NCBI RefSeq assembly: GCF_029542085.1
Contig: NZ_CP107036.1
Coordinates: 992,001 to 1,056,000, forward strand
Source of the DNA: Sphingobacterium sp. ML3W
GTDB taxonomy: Bacteria; Bacteroidota; Bacteroidia; Sphingobacteriales; Sphingobacteriaceae
Direction of reading: 5' to 3'
Length of the DNA: 64,000 bases
Made by a program: the position numbers and the translations under genes. This document shows, in pieces, positions 17,119 through 27,085 of the stretch. The number at the start of each line of letters is the position of its first letter. Positions within the stretch are counted from its first letter, which is position 1. A model generated the notes under the pieces. It had not been told where the DNA came from and made no database searches. It was given only the letters and a program-made list of their open reading frames with translations.

Positions 17119-18897
17119 TTAATCGATCTCCATTTGATATAGATTATTAAATTCTTCCTGATGATGTTCGAGAATAACTTTACGCTTCATTTTCAAGGTC
17201 GGTGTCAGTTCTCCATTTTCAATAGTGAATTCATCCCTTAAAATAATAGGCTTTTTGATTTGCTCCCAATTGCCAAAGTGCTGATTGGCGCGACGTACTT
17301 CCTGATTTACCTTTTTGATAATTGCAGGATTAGTCAAGAAGTCCTCTTTAGTCATATCTGCGAGTTCTGGAGCATCGTTTTTTGCCCAATCCAATAGGTG
17401 GGAATAATTGGGTACAATAAATGCTGAAGCAAATTTCATCCCGTCACCAATCACCATGGCTTGTTCTATAAATTTAGATTCCACAAGTTTGGTCTCTATA
17501 GGTTGCGGGATAACGTACTTGCCACCTGAAATTTTGAACATCTCTTTCTTGCGATCTATAATTTTTAGGAATTTCTCATCTTCCCATTTGCCGATGTCGC
17601 CTGTATGCAACCAGCCATCTATAATCGTTTTGTCAGTCTCGGTTTTATTTTTGTAATAGCCCATCATCACATTAGGCCCTTTGACCAAGATCTCGCCATC
17701 CTCAGCAAGTTTGATTTCTACGAACCGAACTGGGAGCCCAACAGTGCCTATGCGTATTCCTTTAATGTAATGGTTAACCGAGATTAAAGGTGATGCCTCA
17801 GTCATACCATATCCTTCATATAATGGAATTCCGGCAGCCAAGAAAGCTCGCGTCAGTCTGTTATGCAGCGAGGCAGAGCCTGAAGCAACGGTTAACAGCT
17901 CGCCACCCAAGGCTTGGTACCATTTGTTGAGTACAAGCTGTTTGGCAAGTTTAAGCTTCATATTATAAGCAAAACTTCTCTTGATGGGATTAGGGTCATA
18001 TTCTTCAGCGATATTAATGGCCCAATCAAATACTTTTCTTTTGAATCCGGTAAGCTCATGACCTGTTTTCATGATTTTCTCATAAACCTTCTCGAGGATG
18101 CGGGGAACCACGGTCATGATATGTGGCTTTACCTCTTTTAGGTTATCACCAATTTTATCAAAAGACTCTGCAATATGTATGGTAAAGCCCAGGTACATGT
18201 AGGTATAGAGTACCATCCGCTCATAAGCATGACAGGGGGGAAGAAAAGTTAGTCCTCGATCATAAGCCTTGCAGGGCGTGATTTCTGCGGCTCCAAGCAC
18301 ATTCGAAAAAATGTTATTATGGGAGAGCATAACGCCTTTCGGCTTACCCGTTGTACCGGAGGTATAAATTAATGTGGCCAGATCTTCGGGTTTGATTTGA
18401 TCACGTAACTGAATCAGTTTATCTTCTGGACAGTTTACTCCTAAATCATTGAGTTCATTCCAACTTCTTGTGGATTCCTGTTCCGAAATACAGAAGATAT
18501 ATTTTAATGTATAAATGGACTCCGTTAGGTTCATCAGGCGGTCATATAGACTCTTATTACTAACGATGCAGACTCTGATTTCGGCATCATTAAAAATATA
18601 TTGGTAATCGGCGTCAGTAATATTGGGATAGATGGCTACAACCACTGCGCCAATTTGTTGAATAGCAAAATCTATCATGTGCCATTCCATACTACTGCCT
18701 GCGATAAGACCAACCTTTTCGTTGGGCTTGACACCGAGTTCAATTAGTCCTTTGGACAGACTGTCCACTTTTTCAAGAAAATCAGCCGTTTTGATATAGC
18801 TCCACTTGCCATCCAGTTTGTGAGCAAACATGTTAAGATCGGGATATTTGCTGACCTGGTGACGTGCAAGATCAAATAATCTAAGTTTTTCTTCCAT
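17119..18897 (-). CDS. Long-chain fatty acid-CoA ligase
   Basis: A 592-residue ANL-superfamily adenylating enzyme. The AMP-binding signature YTSGTTGKPKGVMLSH lies near 173-188, GYGMTEASP near 360, and the hinge DGWLHTGDIG near 425. It activates long-chain fatty acids to acyl-AMP and then acyl-CoA, in the cytoplasm or at the inner membrane. The length and the DRKKEMFKISGGKYV region match the FAA1/LACS-type ligases common in Bacteroidetes. It is a single gene. Bases 18898-19198 hold no supported gene. Confidence 0.93.
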   Translation of the reverse strand: MEEKLRLFDLARHQVSKYPDLNMFAHKLDGKWSYIKTADFLEKVDSLSKGLIELGVKPNEKVGLIAGSSMEWHMIDFAIQQIGAVVVAIYPNITDADYQYIFNDAEIRVCIVSNKSLYDRLMNLTESIYTLKYIFCISEQESTRSWNELNDLGVNCPEDKLIQLRDQIKPEDLATLIYTSGTTGKPKGVMLSHNNIFSNVLGAAEITPCKAYDRGLTFLPPCHAYERMVLYTYMYLGFTIHIAESFDKIGDNLKEVKPHIMTVVPRILEKVYEKIMKTGHELTGFKRKVFDWAINIAEEYDPNPIKRSFAYNMKLKLAKQLVLNKWYQALGGELLTVASGSASLHNRLTRAFLAAGIPLYEGYGMTEASPLISVNHYIKGIRIGTVGLPVRFVEIKLAEDGEILVKGPNVMMGYYKNKTETDKTIIDGWLHTGDIGKWEDEKFLKIIDRKKEMFKISGGKYVIPQPIETKLVESKFIEQAMVIGDGMKFASAFIVPNYSHLLDWAKNDAPELADMTKEDFLTNPAIIKKVNQEVRRANQHFGNWEQIKKPIILRDEFTIENGELTPTLKMKRKVILEHHQEEFNNLYQMEID

Positions 18898-19198
18898 TTC
18901 AAATATATATACTTTTTGTTCCGGGGGAACATCATTTCCCTATGAACTTTATTTTAAGGGAAAAGTTTGCAAACATAAATAATTGTTTCAATAATTTGGA
19001 ATCAATTTGTAATTAGCTTATTCCAATGTCGAGAAGCTGAAATAGGAACACTGTTTTTATGAAACATTATCTCTATTTATAATAGATGAGGAAAGTAGAG
19101 CGGGAAAGGGGAGTCACGAATTAATCGCTGCTCTTATAGGAGATAAAGATGTGGTATTGGATCGTAGAAATCTAATAGGTGGATACACGCTGAAAAAG

Positions 19199-19230
19199 AA
19201 AAAGCTAGTCGTTATTGACGACTAGCTTTT
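19199..19230. terminator. Terminator overlapping the proline dehydrogenase stop
   Basis: AAAAGCTAGTCG at 19200-19211 pairs with CGACTAGCTTTT at 19219-19230, and the stop codon of the leftward gene lies in the loop. In the leftward direction the stem ends in a T-run. Confidence 0.8.
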
Positions 19231-20423
19231 CTTCTTTGTTTTTCCTTGATCAACAGCCCGAGCTCCCGACCAGTTGCTCCGGCAACGGAGGTGTTTTCTT
19301 GTGCTCTTCTGAATAGGTAAGGCATCACAGCCTTAACCGGTCCATAAGGCATATATTTAGCAACATTATAGCCATGTGCAGCCAGATTAAAGCTCAAATT
19401 GTCTGACATTCCCAATAGTTGAGCAAAATAGATCCGATCTGTCGATCTGTCGATACCACGTTTGTCTATTTCCTCGGCCAGTAACATACTGCTGTCTTCA
19501 TTGTGTGTACCAGCCATCAGTCCGAAATTGTCCAAGTGGTCCAATATAAACTCAATAGCTTCGTTGTAATCTGTATCAGATGCAGCTTTACTTGGTTGGA
19601 TCGGATCAGCATAGCCCATTTGTGTAGCACGTGCACGTTCGATCTCCATATAGGCGCCACGTACAATTTTTGCTCCCATGTGAAAGCCTCTGATCTTGGC
19701 ATATTCAAAATCAGCCTTTAAAGAAGCTAATTTGTCACTACGGTAAAGTTGGTAGGTATTATAAACAATAGGTTTTTCCATATTGTATTTTTCCATCATC
19801 TCACGCGCAATGTCATCAATAGCATCCTGGATCCAAGAGTGTTCAGCGTCAACCAATACCTTTACGCCCGCTTCATGACAAGCTTTACAGATCCGGTCTG
19901 TGCGATCCAACATGCGTTGATATTCTGCTTGTTCGGATTCTGTTAATGTTTCTTTCGCATTAACCTTCTCGAACAATTCAAAACGACCTAATCCCGTTGG
20001 TTTAAAAACTGAAAACGGAATATACTTGTTTTTGCTAGCAGCGGATACAGTACGTAGTACTTCTTCGCAACAGGCATCAAAAGCACTTTCAGTCTCTTCG
20101 CCTTCAACTGAATAGTCCAATATAGTTCCAACGCCATTTTCGCCCAAATCATTGATGGCGGTTTCGCAGCCTTCAATGGTTTCTCCTCCACAAAAATGTT
20201 TGAAGATTGTACTACGGATTATACCCTGGATCGGCAATCCAATGTTCAGCGCAAAGTTGGTCATTGATGGACCTACTTTCGTTAAAAAGTTATTCGCTAT
20301 TATTTTGAATAACCAATACGCTCTTTCTAAATCCTTATCGCTTTTACTTTTAAAAGCGATCTCTGTATTATCAAAGGACAATGTTCTGGGCTCAGAATTC
20401 TCAATCATAATCTTTATTTGCAA
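19212..20423 (-). CDS. Proline dehydrogenase
   Basis: A 403-residue FAD-dependent proline dehydrogenase, monofunctional and not fused to P5C dehydrogenase. The TIM-barrel motifs are visible: VLVDAEHSWIQ, KIVRGAYMEIERARA, AGTHNEDS, and the C-terminal substrate-binding YLFRRAQENTS whose two arginines contact proline carboxylate. It oxidises proline to pyrroline-5-carboxylate and passes electrons to quinone at the inner membrane. Met6 is an alternative start. A TACATTTG promoter-like element at 20429-20436 lies just before the ATG. Confidence 0.94.
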   Translation of the reverse strand: MQIKIMIENSEPRTLSFDNTEIAFKSKSDKDLERAYWLFKIIANNFLTKVGPSMTNFALNIGLPIQGIIRSTIFKHFCGGETIEGCETAINDLGENGVGTILDYSVEGEETESAFDACCEEVLRTVSAASKNKYIPFSVFKPTGLGRFELFEKVNAKETLTESEQAEYQRMLDRTDRICKACHEAGVKVLVDAEHSWIQDAIDDIAREMMEKYNMEKPIVYNTYQLYRSDKLASLKADFEYAKIRGFHMGAKIVRGAYMEIERARATQMGYADPIQPSKAASDTDYNEAIEFILDHLDNFGLMAGTHNEDSSMLLAEEIDKRGIDRSTDRIYFAQLLGMSDNLSFNLAAHGYNVAKYMPYGPVKAVMPYLFRRAQENTSVAGATGRELGLLIKEKQRRKASRQ

Positions 20424-20469
20424 TAAGGCAAATGTAGCAATTTAGTAAGCATTAAAACGATGATTATTC

Positions 20470-20499
20470 TTGTATTCCTCGGTTAAACCACTATTTTTG
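20470..20499 (+). promoter_or_regulatory. Bacteroidetes-type promoter for S4 protein and aroB
   Basis: TTG at 20470-20472 and TATTTTTG at 20492-20499, 19 bp apart, match the TTTG / TAnnTTTG pattern of this phylum. The ATG at 20504 follows by only four bases, so the transcript may be nearly leaderless. Confidence 0.5.
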
Positions 20500-20503
20500 T
20501 GAA

Positions 20504-20710
20504 ATGCAAGAATTTAAAATCGAAGGAGAATATATACAGCTTATTCAGTTACTTAAAGCTTTAAATTGGGTAGAGCATGGCGCTATGGCTCAGTGGGTTG
20601 TCGCTGAAGGGTATGTTAAGTATAATGGCCAGGTTGATTATCGGAAAAGACTGAAATTAAAGCCTGGTGATGTTGTTGAATTTGATGGGATGGAAGTAAA
20701 ATTGGTGTAA
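20504..20710 (+). CDS. S4-domain RNA-binding protein
   Basis: A 68-residue protein consisting of a single S4 domain: FKIEGEYIQLIQLLKALNWV, then the GYVKYNGQVDYRKR turn and the LKPGDVVEFDG strand. It resembles YbcJ-type small proteins that bind structured RNA, probably rRNA or tRNA. It lies 50 bp before aroB on the same strand and likely shares its promoter. The length equals the bare domain, so it is complete. Confidence 0.87.
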   Translation: MQEFKIEGEYIQLIQLLKALNWVEHGAMAQWVVAEGYVKYNGQVDYRKRLKLKPGDVVEFDGMEVKLV

Positions 20711-20760
20711 TATTAAACAATATTGGTAAATAGAAAACTTAAACCTTAAAGAATCATAGA

Positions 20761-21828
20761 ATGGAAGTCATAGAAAGTTTGGGCTATCAAGTATATTTTG
20801 ATGATACGTTGGCCTCTTTGGAGACGTTTTTAGCGGAACGGAATTATTCAAAAATTATAGTTTTGGTAGACACCAATACCTTAGACAATTGTTTGCCATT
20901 GTTTCAACAAGCCCTACCTAATTTATCCAACTATGACGTCATAGAGGTAGATCCGGGGGAAGAGAATAAAAATATAGATTTCTGCATTGGAGTGTGGCAA
21001 AATATGCTTGATTTTGGAGCTGACCGACATTCGTTGCTGATCAATCTCGGTGGTGGTGTTGTCACTGATATGGGCGGTTTTGCAGCATCTACGTTTAAGA
21101 GGGGGATGGATTTTATTCAGATTCCGACAACCTTACTTTCGCAGGTAGATGCTTCTGTCGGAGGGAAGACTGGAATAGATATGGGAAGCGTGAAAAATAT
21201 AATCGGAACGTTTGCCCAACCACATGCCGTGTTTATTTCGAGTCAATTCTTAAAAACATTGGATAGAAGGCAATTGATATCCGGATTTGCTGAAGTTATT
21301 AAACACGGACTGATCTTTGACCATGCGTATTACGAACGTGTTAAAATGCTTGATATAACGCAGGTAGATAATGCGTTGGTGAAGCATTCGGTTTCCATAA
21401 AGAATAAGGTAGTGCTAGAAGACCCCAAAGAAAAAGGGCTTCGTAAGATCCTAAATTTCGGACATACAATCGGTCATGCCATTGAGGGATATTCGTTGTT
21501 GAATGATCGCAACTCTTTATTACATGGGGAAGCTATTGCTGTTGGAATGATCTGTGAAGGTTATCTTTCTCATAAATTGAATGGACTTTCGTTAGATGAA
21601 TTAAACGACCTAATTGCTACTTTCAGACGATACTTTGACGATTATACGTTCAGTTCGGCTATTGATACAACCCTATTGGATCTGATGCGAAATGATAAGA
21701 AAAATCTATCCAATCAGATCGGCTTTGCGCTCCTTGATAAAATAGGTAGTTGTCAGTATGATATTTTCGTTTCTGAGGATGATATTATTGAAAGTCTTGA
21801 TTTCTACCGTGAGCTAACCGCAGGATAA
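20761..21828 (+). CDS. aroB: 3-dehydroquinate synthase
   Basis: A 355-residue protein with the family's landmarks: the NAD-binding GGGVVTDMGGF, IPTTLLSQVDASVGGKTGID with substrate-binding lysine, and metal ligands in FGHTIGHAIEG and HGEAIAVGM. It converts DAHP to 3-dehydroquinate, the second step of the shikimate pathway. Normal length for the family. Ends at a strong terminator. Confidence 0.96.
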   Translation: MEVIESLGYQVYFDDTLASLETFLAERNYSKIIVLVDTNTLDNCLPLFQQALPNLSNYDVIEVDPGEENKNIDFCIGVWQNMLDFGADRHSLLINLGGGVVTDMGGFAASTFKRGMDFIQIPTTLLSQVDASVGGKTGIDMGSVKNIIGTFAQPHAVFISSQFLKTLDRRQLISGFAEVIKHGLIFDHAYYERVKMLDITQVDNALVKHSVSIKNKVVLEDPKEKGLRKILNFGHTIGHAIEGYSLLNDRNSLLHGEAIAVGMICEGYLSHKLNGLSLDELNDLIATFRRYFDDYTFSSAIDTTLLDLMRNDKKNLSNQIGFALLDKIGSCQYDIFVSEDDIIESLDFYRELTAG

Positions 21829-21836
21829 AATTTTGG

Positions 21837-21871
21837 AAAAAGCTGTGTACGGGGAGAGTACATAGCTTTTT
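21837..21871 (+). terminator. Rho-independent terminator of aroB
   Basis: AAAAAGCTGTGTAC at 21837-21850 pairs with GTACATAGCTTTTT at 21858-21871, including one G-T wobble, followed by T-rich sequence. It lies 9 bp after the aroB stop. Confidence 0.85.
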
Positions 21872-21964
21872 CTATTATGATCTAAGTGTTAAACGTACTG
21901 CAGAAAGTTGCGACCTTAGCTTATAAAAAACCTAAACTAAATTTTAATAATAACCAACTATATC

Positions 21965-22678
21965 ATGAATAAATTCTCCATTTTTCTGTTTTTCTTTTTT
22001 GCGGTGACCATGACCGCCATTGCACAAAAAAGAGTGCTGATTTTTAGTAAAACCCAAGGGTTTAGACATAGTAGTATTGAAAAAGGTGCTCAAGTACTGA
22101 AACAATTGTTGGACAAGGAAAAGATTGCCTCTGATCATTCCGAAGATGCGGCTCTGTTTACGGACCAAGACTTGAAAAAGTATGATGCCATTATCTTTTT
22201 AAGTACTACTGGCAATATTTTGGATGAGACACAGCAAGAGGCGTTTGTCCGTTATATTCAATCGGGCAAAGGTTTTGTGGGGATCCATGCCGCAACGGAT
22301 ACCGAATTTGACTGGCCATGGTACAACGGTTTGGTTGGGGCCTATTTTACGTCACATCCTGCTGTACAGAATGCTAAAATAGCTATTGTTGATAGAAAAC
22401 ATATCGCTACCAAACATCTTGATCCTGTATGGTGGCATAAGGATGAATGGTACAATTTTAAAGATGTTAAAGAAGGTCTACATGTGTTGATGAATTTGGA
22501 TGAGAAGAGTTATAATGGCGGGAAAATGGGCGATCATCATCCGATTTCCTGGAGCCAAAATTATGATGGAGGAAAGGTTTTTTATACAGGACTGGGGCAT
22601 ACAGAAGAATCTTATGATGAACCTGCGTTCCAAAAACACTTGATTGGCGGAATTTTATCGGTACTTCCGAAAAAATAG
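21965..22678 (+). CDS. Secreted ThuA-domain protein
   Basis: A 237-residue protein with a signal peptide ending AIAQ (about residue 20) and a single ThuA-like domain, a glutamine-amidotransferase-related fold. Visible landmarks are KTQGFRHSSIEKG, GKGFVGIHAATDTEFDWPWY, the DHHPISW segment and GGKVFYTGLGHTEESY near the C-terminus. Periplasmic ThuA proteins are frequent in sugar-utilisation regions of Bacteroidetes; the reaction is not established. It is a single gene between aroB and a terminator at 22749. Confidence 0.88.
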   Translation: MNKFSIFLFFFFAVTMTAIAQKRVLIFSKTQGFRHSSIEKGAQVLKQLLDKEKIASDHSEDAALFTDQDLKKYDAIIFLSTTGNILDETQQEAFVRYIQSGKGFVGIHAATDTEFDWPWYNGLVGAYFTSHPAVQNAKIAIVDRKHIATKHLDPVWWHKDEWYNFKDVKEGLHVLMNLDEKSYNGGKMGDHHPISWSQNYDGGKVFYTGLGHTEESYDEPAFQKHLIGGILSVLPKK

Positions 22679-22748
22679 TGTAATTAGCCTAAAGTTAGTA
22701 TAATCCAAAAGTCTGAGTGCTTTAATGCTAAAGATTCAAAAAACGTCT

Positions 22749-22785
22749 AATACCCCATAAGTGATAATCATTTATGGGGTATTTT
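22749..22785. terminator. Rho-independent terminator
   Basis: ATACCCCATAA pairs with TTATGGGGTAT around a 10-nt loop and is followed by T-rich sequence. It separates the ThuA gene from the converging TonB receptor gene. Confidence 0.8.
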
Positions 22786-22847
22786 TAGCTATAAGAGACA
22801 GCATGCATTTTTAAGCAAGGGTATCCCATTGTGCTGATTTTAAGTTT

Positions 22848-24734
22848 TTAGTACCTGAATTTGTATTTTGCACCTAGACTAAACCATCTTCCTGGCATCG
22901 GTACAGCCGCCGCTTCAATATAGCTCTTGTCAAAAATGTTCTGAATATCAGCAAAAATATTGAGGCCGATAAGCTGATACGAAGCTCTTAGATCTGCAAT
23001 AAAATAATTTTTGTAACTGATACGTTCGTTGAAACGATTTGCTGTTGTCAGCATCCAGTTTTTATGATTCACCGTAAAATTGAGAATAACCTGCTGTCTT
23101 AAATTTTCAATGGCATATTTGGAGCGGATGCCATTTTCAACTTTGATCTTTGGATTTAGATAGTTATAACTTATTGTCGTGTAAAATCGTGTGGTAGCCA
23201 TTGGATCATTGAGCTGATAACGAAAAGATCCATTGAGTCCATCAACAATATTTTTTCCAATATTGGAGGGTTTCCATGGAATGACAGTTCCTTCGGCAAC
23301 AGCACCATCGGTTTTTTGCCAGTCTATAAAATCATTTATATTTCGGTGAAAATAGCTAACCTGAGCAACGATATGGTTGGATAGATATTTGATACCACCT
23401 TCAATCTGATAGGCATTCTCTGATGTTAGATCTGGATTTCCAATATTGGCAGTTTGATTGGTATAGAGGTCTGTAAATGACGGGATACGTTGGGCAGATC
23501 CTGCACTCAGGACGAATTTCCAGCGTTCTGTTATACTATAGCCTAGGTCGAGCCCCGGAAATACCTGCCAGCCAAATTTTGAATTATAATTTACGTAGGC
23601 TCCCGCATTGACCATTAGTTTGGCAATCGCTTCAGTTTTGAACTCCAGATAACCGCCGTAGTTTTCGCGGTTATGGGAGCTGATAGCAGTACTATTGATT
23701 CGCTCGAATCGGCTCTCTAGTCCCAAACCAAAAGTTCCGTAATGCTGTTCTAATGCGGCATTTACTTCGGCCCCAAAAACATTGCTATAATGTTTTGATC
23801 TACCTTTGCTGGTTTGCCTTCCCAAATACCAATATTCATCTTCATTATATCGGTTACTGAGTCGAGGGCTAATAGAGAAGTCCTTGCTCAATTGATGTTT
23901 CGACTGTAGGGATGCGAATGCTGTTTTAACTTGTTCATAGGCCTCTTTGTCCGTTGGGGCAGCATAATATCCATTCGCTCCAAACTGATTGTCGATATAG
24001 CCAAAGTTTGCTTTTATTTGATTAGTCTCATTGGGCTGATAAGTTCCGTCGTAATACAATTTGTTATTATTGGAGCCTGTATTATAACGCTGACCGTTGG
24101 AATCTTCATGTCCAAAATACAAGCCGTGACTGGTAAGTCCACTGTTGAACTGCGCACCTAATTGGGCTCCCTTGCCGTAATATTTACCAGAGCTCGCCTG
24201 TTCATTGTCTTTAAATGACGATCCACCATATACTTGTGCACTGATCTGATTGGATTCGATTTTTTTTGTAACGATATTGATCGCACCTGTGAGCGCATTG
24301 ATGCCGAAGATACGGGAGGCTGGTCCTCTGATAATTTCGATACGCTCTATAGATTCTACCGGTACGGGGAGGTTCATATTGTGGTGCGCAGTCTGTGGAT
24401 CTGTAATTTTAACACCATTTAATAGGATAGCAGTTTGTTCAAATGAGCCACCATCTATACTTACATCAGCCTGTGAACCAAATGGTCCTCTTTGACGTAC
24501 ATCTACACCAGGTATATTTGTTAGCAGTTCGTTTATCGAACGATTGGGTAGTCGTTGGATGTCTTCTTGTGTCAGTATCTGTATATTTTTGCTCTGCTTT
24601 GAGAAGGGGATCTGGAGCCTGTTCTGATTAATAATGACTTCATTCAATGCTGTCGTATCCCTCATTTGTGCATAGGTTGCACCTACAGTTAAGACGATGG
24701 CGAGCTTTGTTAACGCTATTTTTTTATTCAACAT
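22848..24734 (-). CDS. TonB-dependent receptor, BtuB-like layout
   Basis: A 628-residue outer-membrane receptor without the carboxypeptidase-like N-domain. A signal peptide ends near TYAQ (about 23). The TonB-box region and plug follow (NRSINELLTNIPGVDVRQRG, VSIDGGSFEQTAILLNG, RIEIIRGPASRIFGINALTGAIN), then a barrel ending in an aromatic Phe-Arg-Tyr. This size and layout is typical of cobalamin, siderophore or metal receptors. I looked for a cobalamin riboswitch upstream and did not find one, so the substrate is open. Confidence 0.88.
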   Translation of the reverse strand: MLNKKIALTKLAIVLTVGATYAQMRDTTALNEVIINQNRLQIPFSKQSKNIQILTQEDIQRLPNRSINELLTNIPGVDVRQRGPFGSQADVSIDGGSFEQTAILLNGVKITDPQTAHHNMNLPVPVESIERIEIIRGPASRIFGINALTGAINIVTKKIESNQISAQVYGGSSFKDNEQASSGKYYGKGAQLGAQFNSGLTSHGLYFGHEDSNGQRYNTGSNNNKLYYDGTYQPNETNQIKANFGYIDNQFGANGYYAAPTDKEAYEQVKTAFASLQSKHQLSKDFSISPRLSNRYNEDEYWYLGRQTSKGRSKHYSNVFGAEVNAALEQHYGTFGLGLESRFERINSTAISSHNRENYGGYLEFKTEAIAKLMVNAGAYVNYNSKFGWQVFPGLDLGYSITERWKFVLSAGSAQRIPSFTDLYTNQTANIGNPDLTSENAYQIEGGIKYLSNHIVAQVSYFHRNINDFIDWQKTDGAVAEGTVIPWKPSNIGKNIVDGLNGSFRYQLNDPMATTRFYTTISYNYLNPKIKVENGIRSKYAIENLRQQVILNFTVNHKNWMLTTANRFNERISYKNYFIADLRASYQLIGLNIFADIQNIFDKSYIEAAAVPMPGRWFSLGAKYKFRY

Positions 24735-24913
24735 GATTTCATTTAATTACCCTATATAACCATAAACTTGGTAGTTCGTAAAGAGATTCGATATATCCTT
24801 GTTACCTGTTGTTGATTTGCGCCAGTATAGTATTTTACCTTTTTGCAAAATCACTATAGGGCAGTTCATAGGTTTTATGCCGCAAAACTAGTTCAGTTGA
24901 TTAAGAAAGTAAA

Positions 24914-24945
24914 TAGTCCGGTACTAATATTGTGTGTAGTCCGGT
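24914..24945. promoter_or_regulatory. Repeated TAGTCCGGT element upstream of TonB receptor
   Basis: TAGTCCGGT occurs at 24914-24922 and 24937-24945, 23 bp apart, in the 229-bp space between the phospholipase-like gene and the receptor. A regulator-binding pair is possible. Nothing else was recognised in the spacer. Confidence 0.3.
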
Positions 24946-24963
24946 CGGTTACCTGCGGTCTAC

Positions 24964-25917
24964 TTACGTCCATTCCTCGCGGCCAATAGGCTTTTTACCG
25001 TTTGTAGTGATGCTATCCTGCTTATTTTCAAATTTGATTTTGGAGGCGCTAGAAAGGTCGGGTTGACCAGACTCAAGCCAGGCCGAGTACCAGTATGAGG
25101 CTACCCGAAGAATTGTTTTACGCATTCTCCGTTCCACCATTCCGTTCAATGCATGATGATAGGCTTTAGCATAACTATCGGAATAAGTCCATAACAATTG
25201 ATTGTTCCGTTCTATAAATGAGTTTTTTTGAGAAGCTTTAAACTGTTTGTTGAGAAGCGATTCAATACTGAGTACAGAATCGACGAGTTGATTGCTTTCA
25301 CGAACAATATTCCAGGCTTCGCTTAAAGGATCTACGATATAAATGGCTTTTCCAACAAGTAGGTTATACTTGCCGGCGAACATTTCGGGTAGTCGGCTCT
25401 CCCAAAAAGCATGAATGCCGATCTGACCAGTTAATTGGCCATTATAATTTTTGGTCGTATGTAAGGGGACATGGGCATCGGCGATATAATGACCTAAATC
25501 TGCTGAATGTTTGACGATTTTATCATAATCCTTTGATTGAAAGGCTTTCACAAGCTTTAGATAGGTAAAGTTAATTTGCCAGGGGATAATACCGTTTTTA
25601 AGTAGTTGTCGTTCTTGGAATTTATCCTTTGCTTGTGACCAATGTATGGGTATTGAATCTATCTGTCTATCTGCACGGTAATCTTCAATGTCAATAAAGT
25701 GTCGTGGTCCCTCAGTACTGTCGATAAAACAACGCTTATCTGGATCTACAGCTTTCTCTGTAATAAGGTCAATATTGGTCTTGTAAAATTTGGCCAACTT
25801 TGCGGGGAGTGCAAAAACCGCGTAATGGTTGATTTTTTTATGCGCAAAAAATCCCCATGAATTAAATGTAAACAGTACAACAATGGAAAGTGTCCAAAGG
25901 AGAGGAGACTTTTTCAT
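24964..25917 (-). CDS. Zinc-dependent phospholipase C / S1-P1 nuclease-like protein
   Basis: A 317-residue protein with a signal peptide followed directly by the expected mature N-terminus WGFFAHKKINHYA, where the N-terminal Trp and following His are zinc ligands in this superfamily. Further ligand motifs are visible: HFIDIEDY (about 87-94), HYIADAHVPLHTTKNY (about 143-158) and IHAFWESRLPE (about 168-178). The fold is shared by zinc phospholipases C and S1/P1 nucleases, so the substrate is ambiguous. Likely periplasmic or secreted. Confidence 0.87.
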   Translation of the reverse strand: MKKSPLLWTLSIVVLFTFNSWGFFAHKKINHYAVFALPAKLAKFYKTNIDLITEKAVDPDKRCFIDSTEGPRHFIDIEDYRADRQIDSIPIHWSQAKDKFQERQLLKNGIIPWQINFTYLKLVKAFQSKDYDKIVKHSADLGHYIADAHVPLHTTKNYNGQLTGQIGIHAFWESRLPEMFAGKYNLLVGKAIYIVDPLSEAWNIVRESNQLVDSVLSIESLLNKQFKASQKNSFIERNNQLLWTYSDSYAKAYHHALNGMVERRMRKTILRVASYWYSAWLESGQPDLSSASKIKFENKQDSITTNGKKPIGREEWT

Positions 25918-26091
25918 AGTAAATTGGTTATTAAATAATTGTTAATCCTAAAGATACATAAAAATGAAGAAAAATGGTATTAACTATATAAATTCATTAT
26001 ATTAATTTATCTTTTCTTAATATGACTAAACAATAAAATAATATTGATAGTCGTTAAAATTCATTAATTTGCCGACACAAATACAGTCGTT

Positions 26092-27078
26092 ATGAAGATA
26101 TTGTACGCCGTACAAGGGACTGGCAATGGGCACCTGAGTCGTGCCATGGACATTGTTCCCTGTTTGAAAGCTTTGGGAGAAGTGGATGTTTTGGTCAGTG
26201 GAATTCAGGCAGATCTCTCCTTACCTTTTGAAGTAAAGTATCGTTTTCATGGTTTAAGCTTTATTTTCGGAAAATCGGGAGGCGTAGACTTATGGAAAAC
26301 TTTTATGAGTTCAACCATTCGTAAATTTACCAACGAGATCAAAAGTCTGCCAATCGAAGGTTATGATTTGGTTATCAATGATTTTGAGCCTATTTCAGCA
26401 TGGGCCTGTCACTCCAAGGATCTAGAATGCATTGGATTAAGTCATCAGATAGGGGCTCTGGATCCTGCAAGTCCTAAACCGGAAGAAAGTGATATGTTGG
26501 GGAAGTTTATTATGAAAAATTATGCTCCTGCGACACATTCATATGGCTTCCATTTTAAAAGATACACCAAGAATATTTTTCCTCCGGTTATCCGTAATGC
26601 CGTCCGTGATTTGACTGTTACTGACCAAGGACATTACACCGTTTATTTGCCCGCCTATGATGATGCGCATCTGTTGAAACACTTAATGAAGTTTCCGGAC
26701 GTGAAATGGGATGTATTCAGCAAGCACAATTCCCGACCCTTTGAGATGAAGAATGTGACGATCAAACCAATCAATAATCAAGCTTTTATTGAAAGTATGG
26801 CTTCTTCCTCCGGAGTTTTATGCGGCGCGGGTTTTGAAACCCCCGCAGAAGCGTTATATTTGAAAAAGAAACTATTGGTCGTCCCGATGAAAAATCAATA
26901 TGAGCAGCATCTAAATGCAGCATCATTGGAAGAAATGGGCGTACCAGTGATTTCGAGTTTAAAACAGAAAAATATGCTGGCCATTGAGGCTTGGCTCAAC
27001 AGTAAATCAAGGGTTGAAGTTGATTACCCTAATATAACGCAAGAAATTATCAATGAAATTGTGCAAAAGCACCGCTAA
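26092..27078 (+). CDS. Glycosyltransferase, MurG-like GT-B fold
   Basis: A 328-residue protein starting with MKILYAVQGTGNGHLSRA, the nucleotide-sugar enzyme N-terminal loop, followed by a second Rossmann-like half. The C-terminal half contains GVLCGAGFETPAEALYLKKKLLVVPM, the donor-binding region equivalent to that of MurG and related enzymes. The acceptor is unknown. A promoter-like TTG / TAATTTG pair lies at 26044-26071. It precedes the FKBP gene by 7 bases and is probably co-transcribed with it. Confidence 0.85.
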   Translation: MKILYAVQGTGNGHLSRAMDIVPCLKALGEVDVLVSGIQADLSLPFEVKYRFHGLSFIFGKSGGVDLWKTFMSSTIRKFTNEIKSLPIEGYDLVINDFEPISAWACHSKDLECIGLSHQIGALDPASPKPEESDMLGKFIMKNYAPATHSYGFHFKRYTKNIFPPVIRNAVRDLTVTDQGHYTVYLPAYDDAHLLKHLMKFPDVKWDVFSKHNSRPFEMKNVTIKPINNQAFIESMASSSGVLCGAGFETPAEALYLKKKLLVVPMKNQYEQHLNAASLEEMGVPVISSLKQKNMLAIEAWLNSKSRVEVDYPNITQEIINEIVQKHR

Positions 27079-27085
27079 GTAAAAC

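Noticed and set aside
19046..19225. Rightward open frame of about 59 codons with protein-like content (DEESRAGKGSHELIAALIGD)
   Set aside because: It has no usable start codon and its end lies inside the proline dehydrogenase terminator; I could not tie it to any family.
24735..24963. Cobalamin riboswitch upstream of the BtuB-like receptor
   Set aside because: The conserved GCCACTG and B12-box sequences are not present in the expected order on the minus strand.
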